Shown: piece after piece, positions 1-5,423 of the stretch
Layout of the letters: each line of letters starts with the position of its first letter
Numbering within the stretch: the first letter of the stretch is position 1
Assembly (NCBI GenBank): GCA_030040395.1
Contig: JASHTU010000224.1
Location: 1-5,437 of the forward strand
Length of the DNA: 5,437 nt
Reading direction: 5' to 3'
From: Acidobacteriaceae bacterium
Lineage (GTDB): Bacteria; Acidobacteriota; Terriglobia; Terriglobales; Acidobacteriaceae
The notes under the pieces: generated by a model
The model's database searches: none
Told to the model about the DNA's origin: nothing
The model's input: only the letters and a program-made list of their open reading frames with translations
Translations under genes and position numbers: made by a program

Positions 1-1474
1 CGATGTAGCGGTTCGCGGCATCCAGTTTCATGTCCACATTTTGGGCCTTGCTGAGGCTCTGCGCAAAGAGGCCGGCGGCCACGAGCAGCACCAGGGAGAG
101 CGCGGCCTGCAGGACAACAAGGGAGCGTTGCAGCAAGGATGCTCCGTGGGCGGTGGTGCGCGCGTTGGAGCGCAGGGCTTCAGCGGGCTCAGTGCGCGCA
201 GCCATGAGCGCCGGAGCCAGGCCGAAGAGGACGCCTGTAACCAGTGAAAGCGCAAGGGCAAAGCCGATGACGAGAGGGGAGGGGGAAGCAGAGACGGGCA
301 TGTTGTGCTGGTCAGGAAAGGCGAGCGCCAGCAGTGCGTGCGCTCCGAAATAGGAGACGGCGAGGCCGAGCAGGCCGCCCAAGCCGGAGAGAAGCACGCT
401 TTCAGTCAGGAGTTGAAGCACAATCCGGCTGCGTTGGGCGCCCAGCGCGGAGCGGATGGAAAGCTCGGCGCGGCGGCTCATGCCGCGCACCAGCAAAAGG
501 TTGGCGATATTGGCGCAGGCGACGAGAAGAACGAGCGCGGCGATCCACTGCAGCAAGTTGAGGTGGTCCTTGTAGCCATCCTGCATGTTCTGAATGCCGC
601 CGCCGCCGGGCGTGAGCACCACATGGGCGCGGGGCAGAACCCGCTTGGCGCGCGGATCGGTATACGTCTTGAGGGTCGCAAGTTGCTGCTTGAGCAGCGT
701 GCTGATCTTCGCCTGGAGCGCCGGCAGCGAAGTTCCCTGCTTGACGCGGCCAATCATGTAAGCCCAGTTTTCGTTGGGATCGCTGAAGTACGGTGCGTCG
801 ATGACGGGATCCATCGCATTCATGGGAAGAAAGTACTTGGGCGGATTAGTGTCGATGCGGTCGCCGTAAAATCCCCTGGGCGCAACGCCAATGATGGTGA
901 TCGGCTTCGTATTGATGAAAAACGCGCTGCCCACCACCCTGGGGTCGCCGGCATAATCCTCCTGCCAGGTGTCATAGCTCATCACTGCGGTGATGGGCGC
1001 GCCTTTCCGGTCGTCGGAATCCACGAAGAACCGGCCGGCTGCCGGCGTAAGGCCAAAAACGCGGAAGTAGTTGCCGGAGACAAAGGTGCCCATGACGGAC
1101 TTGGCGACGGTCTGAGGGCCGGCGCGTCGGACGGTGATGGGCCGGTAGTCGTAACCGGACTCCATCGCCGCCAGCTCTTCGAACTCCGGCAGGCTCTTCT
1201 TGAAGAGGTAATAGGTGTCTGTGGCGAAAAGCGAGTTGTCCCCGTCATCGCTCCAGCCGTCGCCCACGCAGCAGGCGTCTGTGTCGCCGATGCGAATGAG
1301 GGTTTTGGGATCGGTTACCGGCAGGTTACGCAGCAGGATGGCGTTGACCAGGGTAAAGATGGCCGAGTTGGCGCCGATGCCGAGCGCGAGCGTGAGCAGC
1401 ACAGTTGCGGTGAATCCCGGCGTCTTGCGTAATTGGCGGAAAGCAAACCCGAGATCCTGCACGAAAACTCGCAT
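1..1474 (-). CDS. ADOP-family ABC transporter permease (MacB/FtsX-like), C-terminus beyond window
   Basis: This is the N-terminal 491 residues of a membrane permease; the frame stays open through base 1. Residues 1-20 are a short cytoplasmic lead with LRKTPGFT. The first membrane helix is about 22-45 (TALALGIG-type core, LGIGANSAIFTLVNAILLRNLP region). A periplasmic MacB-type core domain follows at about 55-300 (GNYFRVFG, AGRFF, PITIIGVAPRGF), then helices at about 307-328, 356-383, 402-425 and 450-472. An FtsX signature, RSALGAQRSRIVLQLLTES, lies at 341-359. This order matches the roughly 800-900 residue acidobacterial duplicated orphan permeases, so the second periplasmic and FtsX half should lie outside the window. 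No ATPase gene is adjacent, as is usual for these 'orphan' permeases. The start at 1474 is supported by GGAGGT at 1481-1486, six bases upstream. Substrate is unknown; a role in efflux or export is family inference only. Confidence 0.93.
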   Translation of the reverse strand, partial: MRVFVQDLGFAFRQLRKTPGFTATVLLTLALGIGANSAIFTLVNAILLRNLPVTDPKTLIRIGDTDACCVGDGWSDDGDNSLFATDTYYLFKKSLPEFEELAAMESGYDYRPITVRRAGPQTVAKSVMGTFVSGNYFRVFGLTPAAGRFFVDSDDRKGAPITAVMSYDTWQEDYAGDPRVVGSAFFINTKPITIIGVAPRGFYGDRIDTNPPKYFLPMNAMDPVIDAPYFSDPNENWAYMIGRVKQGTSLPALQAKISTLLKQQLATLKTYTDPRAKRVLPRAHVVLTPGGGGIQNMQDGYKDHLNLLQWIAALVLLVACANIANLLLVRGMSRRAELSIRSALGAQRSRIVLQLLTESVLLSGLGGLLGLAVSYFGAHALLALAFPDQHNMPVSASPSPLVIGFALALSLVTGVLFGLAPALMAARTEPAEALRSNARTTAHGASLLQRSLVVLQAALSLVLLVAAGLFAQSLSKAQNVDMKLDAANRYI

Positions 1475-1780
1475 CGCCTGACCTCCATACACAATGGCTT
1501 GATCAAGGGAAAGCATGTCACGTTCCACAGGAGTTCTATGCCATCCCCTTGAAATCAATAACTTAGAGGCCTCGGCATCGCGGCCGTGCGTTCATAACTG
1601 AGAACGAGTGTTCAAAAGCGGACGTTCCGAGGCACGCATCAGCAATGACCGTGTGATCCCGATGCCCAACCACCGCACGCCTATCAAGGCCGTCTAAGCT
1701 GACGCATAATTGCCGCGCCACTCCTCGAACTCAGGTTGGCGCCGGTCATGTCGGCTTTGCCACGCGGACCCCTGATCGAC
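1475..1780. other. Gene-free gap between LysR gene and permease gene
   Basis: These 306 bases separate two minus-strand genes and carry no open frame that resembles a protein. The part next to the permease holds its Shine-Dalgarno (1481-1486) and the weak sigma-54-like element. An 8-bp perfect palindrome, GAGGCCTC, lies at 1566-1573, and a GTTC-N8-GAAC inverted repeat lies nearby. I saw no stem followed by a T run that would end the LysR transcript, so read-through from LysR into the permease cannot be excluded. Confidence 0.6.
1528..1543 (-). promoter_or_regulatory. Candidate degenerate sigma-54 (-24/-12) promoter of the permease
   Basis: Read on the minus strand the site is TGGCATAGAACTCCTG, ending 54 bases upstream of the permease ATG. 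The -24 part (TGGCAT followed by A) fits the TGGCAYR consensus well. The -12 part is TCCT instead of TTGC and is poor. An AT-richer stretch (GTTATTGATTT) lies just upstream. No convincing sigma-70 -35/-10 pair was seen here. This is a tentative call. Confidence 0.22.
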
Positions 1781-2695
1781 TCATCCGCGATGCTGGTCCT
1801 CGGTTTCCGAGCTTTCGATGGTTTCTCGCACCAGGTCGCGAAACGCCGCCATGGCGGGCGAGACCCACTTGTCTTTGTGCCAGACGATGTGCGTGGCGAT
1901 GTCGAGGCTCGGACCGGCCCAGTTCAGCACCTTGAACTGACGCCGGCGCAGCTCGCTGGCGACGACGATTGCGGGCAGGATGGCCACTCCCATTCCTGCG
2001 ACGATGCACTGCTTGATGGCTTCCACGCTCGAAAACTCCGTGACATGGCCGGGGCGAATGTTCTGGAGGGCCATGACGCGGTCGAGCTTGGCGCGGTAGC
2101 CGCAGCCGAATTCAGTCAGGAGCATCGTCTGCCCGGCCAAGTCGGAGGGTTTGACCGTACGCAGGCGGGCGATAGGCAGGCTGGCGTGGCTAAGGAGAAA
2201 TACGCGCTCAGTTCGAAGCGGGATGGAGACGAAGATGGGGTTCGTGATCGCATCGCACATGTGCAGCGCCAGATCGAGCTTTCCGGTTTCCAGCTCCGCG
2301 CCGAGCGACGCGTCTGTATGCGGACGGAAGACGAGCTCGACATAAGGGAATCGGCGGCGAAATGTGCGCAGGACGGCAGGGAGGCGATAGGTCAGCAGGC
2401 TCTCCGGAGCGCCGACGCGCACCGGTCCGCTGGGCTCGGCTCCCGCCTGGAGCGCGCGCTGCCCCTGTTCCATGGCCGTCAGGGCCTGCTCGGCAAAGGG
2501 TTGAAACCGGCGGCCCGCGTCTGTAAGCGCCACGCGGCGGCCGAGACGATCGAAGAGCGGCGCTCCCAGCTCTTCCTCGAGAGCCTTGATTTGCGCGGTC
2601 ACGTTGGACTGCACGGTGTGGACCCGCCCCGCGGTGCGCGTAAAGTTCAACTCCTCGGCGAGAATCTTGAAGATTTGCAGTTGCCGCACTTCCAT
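1781..2695 (-). CDS. LysR-family transcriptional regulator
   Basis: The 304-residue protein has the usual LysR length and architecture. A winged helix-turn-helix lies at residues 1-60 (MEVRQLQIFKILAEELNFTR, then VQSNVTAQIKALEEELG at about 28-44 as turn and recognition helix, LTDAGRRF at 57-64). A linker helix runs to about 88, and a two-lobed periplasmic-binding-like effector domain covers about 90-295, with the typical SVEAIKQCIVAGMGVAILPA segment at 223-242. An in-frame ATG ten codons upstream (2725) exists. I prefer 2695 because GGAGA sits seven bases before it, because LysR proteins typically begin with M-E-x-x-x-L-x-x-F, and because the longer start would place the putative operator and -10 region inside or beside the coding sequence. 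The VQSNVTA subgroup is common in LysR proteins, but the inducer cannot be told from sequence. It is divergent from the secreted zincin gene 78 bases away, the usual arrangement for a LysR regulator and its target. Confidence 0.95.
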   Translation of the reverse strand: MEVRQLQIFKILAEELNFTRTAGRVHTVQSNVTAQIKALEEELGAPLFDRLGRRVALTDAGRRFQPFAEQALTAMEQGQRALQAGAEPSGPVRVGAPESLLTYRLPAVLRTFRRRFPYVELVFRPHTDASLGAELETGKLDLALHMCDAITNPIFVSIPLRTERVFLLSHASLPIARLRTVKPSDLAGQTMLLTEFGCGYRAKLDRVMALQNIRPGHVTEFSSVEAIKQCIVAGMGVAILPAIVVASELRRRQFKVLNWAGPSLDIATHIVWHKDKWVSPAMAAFRDLVRETIESSETEDQHRG

Positions 2696-2697
2696 TG

Positions 2698-2720
2698 ATC
2701 TATCTCCATGAGAGATGGAT
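2698..2720. promoter_or_regulatory. Putative LysR-type operator (ATC-N9-GAT box in larger palindrome)
   Basis: An exact ATC-N9-GAT box (T-N11-A core) lies at 2702-2716. It is the centre of a 23-bp palindrome with 9-bp arms, ATCTATCTC (2698-2706) and GAGATGGAT (2712-2720), that pair at eight of nine positions around CATGA. T-N11-A within dyad symmetry is the established LysR recognition motif, and ATC-N9-GAT is the NodD-type version. It sits just downstream of the predicted -10 of the regulator gene and before its Shine-Dalgarno, a position suited to autorepression. Control of the divergent gene is an inference. Confidence 0.6.
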
Positions 2721-2723
2721 TTC

Positions 2724-2753
2724 ATTCTATCAATCTATTGGACGAATGAACAA
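2724..2753 (-). promoter_or_regulatory. Predicted sigma-70-type promoter of the LysR gene
   Basis: On the minus strand TTGTTC (2748-2753) and TAGAAT (2724-2729) form a -35/-10 pair with an 18-base spacer. Transcription would start near 2717, inside the putative LysR operator, about 22 bases before the ATG. The same stretch is bracketed by a 7-bp inverted repeat, TTCATTC (2721-2727) and GAATGAA (2744-2750), which could be an additional binding dyad. Confidence 0.45.
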
Positions 2754-2773
2754 GATCGAGCCAGACTCACTGT

Positions 2774-3505
2774 ATGAGAGTCGAGCTTCCCCGCCGGCCT
2801 CTCGGGCCGGGCCCATTCCTGCTTCTCCTTTGCCTTGTCGCGTCGCGCCTGTTTGCGGCGCCGCGGCCAGACAACAGACCGCTCACGGTCGCCCTCGCGG
2901 CGCCTCCAGGACGCACCACGCTGGTGATCTTTGCTGACCAGTCATTGCCTTCGGGCGAGTGGCCGGCTCTGTTCGCCGCCTTGCGCTCAGCGCTGGCTGG
3001 CGGCGCCGGGGAGATGCGCGTTCTTCACCCCGATCCGATTTTAATCCGCGCTGACGACATGGCGCCGGGAACGCTGGTGCAATCGCCGGTGGTGGTCTTT
3101 CTCCATGGCGACTGCAGGCTCGAGCCCCGTCCGCCACAGGATACATCTGGCGCCGTGCTGGGTTGGGTATGGCTGTCGCACGAAGCCGGCCGGCCGATTA
3201 TCCAGCCGTTCGTCCATGTTGATTGCACAGTGATCAGCGAGGTTCTGGGCCAGCGCTCGCTCGGCATGAGCGATAGTGAGCGGGACGACGCAATGGCCGA
3301 TGCGATCGCCCAAGTTATTCTGCACGAGTGGATACACATTGCCACTCAGAACGCTGGACATGAGCCGAGCGGCGTCATGAAAGCCGCGTTTGGACCGGAC
3401 GACCTTCTCCGCGCCTACCGGCCAGCCAAGGCGTATCGACCTCAAACCCGAAAGACGCGCGCGGCGACTGAATCCCCGGGCGAGCGCACTCAACTTGCAC
3501 AGTAA
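2774..3505 (+). CDS. Secreted zincin-like protein (putative HExxH metalloprotease)
   Basis: The 243-residue protein begins with a signal-peptide-like segment: basic residues near R7-R8, a hydrophobic core FLLLLCLVASRLFA (15-28), and a likely cleavage near A28/A29. The mature part ends with HEWIHIATQNAGHEPSGVM at 184-202. H184, E185 and H188 form the HExxH zinc and catalytic motif, H196 is a candidate third ligand at HExxHx7H spacing, and M202 resembles a Met-turn residue. I associate this spacing and the H-x-x-S-G-[IV]-M ending with small secreted acidobacterial proteins of unknown role; that is recall, not a search. C114 and C151 could form a disulphide. The tail from about residue 213 is basic and shows no recognisable motif. 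Protease activity is inferred from the motif alone. The start lacks a clear Shine-Dalgarno but gives the full signal peptide. The divergent LysR gene is the likely regulator. Confidence 0.82.
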   Translation: MRVELPRRPLGPGPFLLLLCLVASRLFAAPRPDNRPLTVALAAPPGRTTLVIFADQSLPSGEWPALFAALRSALAGGAGEMRVLHPDPILIRADDMAPGTLVQSPVVVFLHGDCRLEPRPPQDTSGAVLGWVWLSHEAGRPIIQPFVHVDCTVISEVLGQRSLGMSDSERDDAMADAIAQVILHEWIHIATQNAGHEPSGVMKAAFGPDDLLRAYRPAKAYRPQTRKTRAATESPGERTQLAQ

Positions 3506-3573
3506 CCAATTCGCCTCCAGCCCCTTTTCGAGTCTCCCGGAATTTTTGGAGAGCGCCGCAACCCAAATCAAAG

Positions 3574-3603
3574 TCACCGGTGAGTAACTCTCCTTTATAA
3601 AGG
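3574..3603. repeat. Two perfect palindromes downstream of the zincin gene
   Basis: TCACCGGTGA (3574-3583) and CCTTTATAAAGG (3592-3603) are perfect palindromes nine bases apart centre-to-edge. Neither has the spacer and T run of a rho-independent terminator. They could be protein-binding sites or debris. No gene start is clearly served by them on either strand. Confidence 0.4.
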
Positions 3604-3679
3604 CGTCGACTCACGGAACCATGAATCGCGGCCATACTGTGTTCAAAGCGATTGAGATGGTCGAGATTACTCCGCAAAG

Positions 3680-3727
3680 GCGAGCGCCTGAAGGGCTGCG
3701 GGCGAGACGGACGTCTCTTCAGCTCGC
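3680..3727. repeat. Large imperfect hairpin, possible intergenic palindromic repeat element
   Basis: The left arm GCGAGCGCCTGAAG (3680-3693) pairs with the right arm CTTCAGCTCGC (3717-3727) over 11 base pairs with a three-base bulge. Nested inside is a second stem, GAGACG (3704-3709) with CGTCTC (3712-3717). The GC-rich, nested layout resembles dispersed intergenic palindromes, but only one copy is in the window, so repetition is not shown. It sits about 20 bases from where the phosphoesterase fragment loses its family resemblance. Confidence 0.45.
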
Positions 3728-3746
3728 TGAGCAATGATGGGTGGCT

Positions 3747-3842
3747 TAGTTCATCACGAACAAAGTCATGTGTTATCAACGTACCGTCTTTCTCCTGGCC
3801 GAAGTGAATGTCGGAGAGATGTAGAAAGCGGAGCACCATCAC
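3747..3842 (-). pseudogene. Truncated calcineurin-like metallophosphoesterase (N-terminal fragment)
   Basis: Reading from the ATG at 3839 (or a GTG at 3842 with AGGA seven bases upstream), the first 31 residues are MVLRFLHLSDIHFG then QEKDGTLITHDFVRDEL. HLSDIHFG carries the D10-x-H12 metal-binding motif that opens calcineurin-like phosphoesterases, whose members usually exceed 200 residues. After residue 31 the frame stays open to 3375 (155 codons in all), but it becomes rich in Arg, Ser and Pro and then runs antisense into the 3' end of the zincin gene. The later GDxxD, GNHE and histidine motifs are not recognisable. A lone TGD about 75 residues downstream is probably chance. I read this as a gene remnant cut near 3747, next to the hairpin. 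A short expressed fusion protein is possible but unlikely. Confidence 0.62.
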
Positions 3843-4420
3843 GTCTGCATCCTGAGAGAGGAGAATAGGAGGCCTGATTTGGTCATAGTCAGCATATCAT
3901 TCAGAAACTACAGCACATAACAGGCACTTCAGACGATTTTACTCTGCCCATGAGGCGCTTCGCCTTGAGTCGCGGTTCAATCGGTCGAAACTGGCAATCC
4001 AAAATCGCCAGATTTCTGGAACGGCCTGAACGGCTGTATCCGACACTGCAGAATCAACGCTTACAACAGCCTATTCCTGCAGGTTTTTGGAGAGGCAGGT
4101 CGGTTTTCTGGCGCGGCCTGCTCAGTTGGCCGCTATGATACGGCAGCTAGCTAACAACCTCATTGCAAGTAGGTTACGCCGCAAGAACAGATTGGTATTG
4201 AAAAACTGGCTAGACGCCAACTTTCTGGCCGCTAGGCTTTCGCTCGTACAGGTATGATCCGGCCTACTGATCCGGCATCAGTGCATCCTCGTCGTTCCAC
4301 CGCAGGCTTTCGGATATTCAGCGCTAGTGGATGTGCCTCACGCGTGCCGAACAACGGAATGCAAACCGACCGTGAATGATATTGCAATCGCGAAAATTTT
4401 GGTGCTGGTGAGGGGAAAGT

Positions 4421-4452
4421 GGCCACATTCTGGGCACACTTTTGGGCACACT
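4421..4452. repeat. Iterated GGGCACACT units next to tRNA-Leu
   Basis: GGGCACACT occurs at 4432-4440 and again at 4444-4452 with a 12-base period, and a degenerate copy, GGCCACATT (seven of nine bases), precedes at 4421-4429. They lie 47-78 bases beyond the 3' end of the tRNA. Iterated short sites just beyond a tRNA 3' end are what integrase arm-type sites of integrative elements look like. That reading is inference, because no integrase gene or second attachment copy is present. Confidence 0.5.
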
Positions 4453-4463
4453 GAAACTCAGTG
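4449..4463 (-). terminator. Small hairpin downstream of tRNA-Leu, weak terminator candidate
   Basis: CACTGA and TCAGTG form a perfect six-base-pair stem with a three-base loop, 36 bases past the tRNA CCA end on the minus strand. There is no T run after it, so it is at best a weak terminator or a processing signal. It overlaps the second GGGCACACT unit. Confidence 0.25.
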
Positions 4464-4498
4464 CTCCGCAATGAATTGATTCTAAAGCTATTTGAGCA

Positions 4499-4586
4499 TG
4501 GTGCCGGGAGGGGGGGTCGAACCCCCATGGCCGCAAGGGCCGGCGGATTTTGAGTCCGCTGCGTCTGCCAGTTCCGCCATCCCGGC
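4499..4586 (-). tRNA. tRNA-Leu (anticodon CAA)
   Basis: The 88-base gene folds as a class II tRNA. The acceptor stem is GCCGGGA/TCCCGGC, the D stem is GCG/CGC, and the anticodon stem GCGGA/TCCGC encloses the loop CTCAAAA, giving anticodon CAA (reads UUG). A long variable arm has a GGCC/GGCC stem, and the T stem GGGGG/CCCCC encloses TTCGACC. The discriminator base is A and the CCA end is encoded (4499-4501). The long variable arm, A73 and CAA anticodon together identify leucine. The 3' side faces the gene-poor scar, and tRNA 3' ends are common attachment sites for integrative elements. Confidence 0.97.
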
Positions 4587-4600
4587 TCAGGCTACAAATC

Positions 4601-4606
4601 ATTCTA
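4601..4606 (-). promoter_or_regulatory. Likely -10 element of tRNA-Leu
   Basis: TAGAAT on the minus strand lies 14 bases before the tRNA 5' end, so transcription would start about seven bases ahead of the mature tRNA. No good -35 is seen at 16-18 bases; a TTGACG exists 32 bases upstream, too far for a normal spacer. Confidence 0.4.
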
Positions 4607-4840
4607 GGGCATTTTCCCAGCAGACGCCCCGCGAACGGCGTCAATGTTCGCCTGCAAAGCCAACAGAAGCGCACGACTACAACTGAAAGCTGTAGCAAAC
4701 CGAGAGAAGGGTTTATCTTGGAGCCGCGCATTCAAATCGGCGCAACCCCAAGCCGCGGCGATCCGTCTCGGAACCTGGCGGGATAGACCGTTTCTGCACG
4801 CCCCCACCAACTTCAATATCACCAGGCAAGGGATTCCGGT

Positions 4841-5350
4841 CTAAGGCTCCTGGGCGCAGGCGTCCTTTCCCGGCTCACGCAAATTCCTGTAGCCGGGATG
4901 AACGCCCGGAGCCAACCCTTGCCGCACCGCGATCTTCTGGAGCAATCGGGCAAGCTGGCTGCGCTCCGTCTCATCGAGGCCGGCGCACATGGCGTCATCG
5001 TGTGCGCGCGCCACGCGCGCAATTGCGTTCAGCGCTTCTTTGCCGGTTTCGGTCAGGTGCAAGCTGTAGATGCGCCGGTCCCGGTTGTTGGTGGCGCGCG
5101 CCGCCAGGCCGCGTCCTTCCAGCGCATCGATGACGGCTACCAGCCGGCTGGCGTGCATGTTCAGCCGGTGCGCCAATTCCTGCTGGCTGATCCCGGGCGA
5201 TAGGCTCAGCATGCGCAGGATCCCGGCCTCGGGCGGCGTTAACTGCAATGGGGTCAGCAACCTGCCAAACTCCTGGGCGGCGCGGGCGCCCACCTGGGCC
5301 AGTAAAAAAGCGACCGTGATCGGCGGCGTTTCAACCTTACGAAGCGGCAT
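4841..5350 (-). CDS. MarR-family transcriptional regulator
   Basis: The 169-residue protein has the MarR winged-helix fold signature. An N-terminal helix (about 10-32) serves dimerisation. LTPPEAGILRMLSLSPGISQ (37-56) leads to the helix-turn-helix ISQQELAHRLNMHASRLVAVIDALEGRGL (54-82), and the wing carries N89-R90-D91-R92-R93 before LHLTETG at 97-103. C-terminal dimer helices run to about 144, followed by a 25-residue tail without motif. C122 and C165 are the only cysteines and do not match the N-terminal sensing cysteine of OhrR. The ATG at 5350 has only a weak GAG upstream, but it is the only start that keeps the full first helix with extra residues. It is divergent from a gene starting at 5424, 73 bases away, the usual layout for MarR with an efflux or detoxification target. 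The ligand is unknown. Confidence 0.94.
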   Translation of the reverse strand: MPLRKVETPPITVAFLLAQVGARAAQEFGRLLTPLQLTPPEAGILRMLSLSPGISQQELAHRLNMHASRLVAVIDALEGRGLAARATNNRDRRIYSLHLTETGKEALNAIARVARAHDDAMCAGLDETERSQLARLLQKIAVRQGLAPGVHPGYRNLREPGKDACAQEP

Positions 5351-5368
5351 ATCTCAAGTATTCCACAA

Positions 5369-5394
5369 AATAATCATTATAATTAATAATCATT
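5369..5394. promoter_or_regulatory. Putative operator: paired AATAATCATT boxes over a bidirectional promoter
   Basis: AATAATCATT occurs twice, at 5369-5378 and 5385-5394, 16 bases apart. Each copy is itself a near-palindrome (AATnATnATT). Between and overlapping them lie TATAAT on the plus strand (5378-5383) and TATAAT on the minus strand (5376-5381), each placed to serve one of the two divergent genes, though good -35 elements are lacking. Protein bound to the boxes would block both promoters, consistent with MarR autorepression. ATAATCATTAT (5370-5380) also matches part of the classical Fur box, so a Fur-type site is an alternative. Confidence 0.55.
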
Positions 5395-5423
5395 CCTTGT
5401 TAGAATGCTTTCGGAGGTCGCTT

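Larger units (their letters stand above)
3843..4498. other. Gene-free region, probable decayed insertion scar beside tRNA-Leu
   Basis: About 650 bases contain no recognisable gene and look less GC-rich than the flanking genes. Open frames are short: a 62-codon plus frame at 3950-4138 and a 40-codon plus frame at 4135-4257 have no motif I know. Visible structure includes a 13-base-spaced direct repeat TGATCCGGC (4255-4263 and 4268-4276), a six-base-pair hairpin ACTGAT/ATCAGT at 4266-4282, and the iterated units near the tRNA. No integrase, transposase or terminal inverted repeat was recognised. Confidence 0.5.

Noticed and set aside
305..1432. 375-codon plus-strand open frame
   Set aside because: It lies entirely antisense to the permease, whose frame gives clear helices, an FtsX motif and a strong Shine-Dalgarno. 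The plus-strand translation is rich in His, Gly, Glu and Arg without any domain, typical of a GC-rich shadow frame.
1736..2698. 320-codon plus-strand open frame
   Set aside because: It is antisense to the LysR gene, which is unmistakable by its helix-turn-helix and effector domain; the plus translation has no recognisable motif.
3533..3552. TCTCC/GGAGA stem after the zincin gene as a terminator
   Set aside because: The stem is only five base pairs with a ten-base loop, and the T run lies in the loop rather than after the stem.
3041..3577. 178-codon minus-strand frame starting GTG at 3577 with AAGGAGAG upstream
   Set aside because: The purine-rich stretch is too far from the GTG to be convincing, and most of the frame is antisense to the zincin gene, whose signal peptide and HExxH motif are clear.
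4028..4257. Plus-strand open stretch of about 76 codons, with an ATG at 4135 giving 40 residues
   Set aside because: It has no Shine-Dalgarno of note, no domain or membrane segment, and a length expected by chance in a region of moderate GC.
4604..4822. 72-codon minus-strand frame between the MarR gene and the tRNA
   Set aside because: It has no ribosome binding site or recognisable motif and overlaps the likely tRNA promoter. The 4587-4840 gap otherwise shows nothing I can support.
5401..5406. TAGAAT as the -10 of the gene starting at 5424
   Set aside because: A start site seven bases downstream would fall at the Shine-Dalgarno (5413-5418), leaving almost no leader; the TATAAT at 5378-5383 is better placed.
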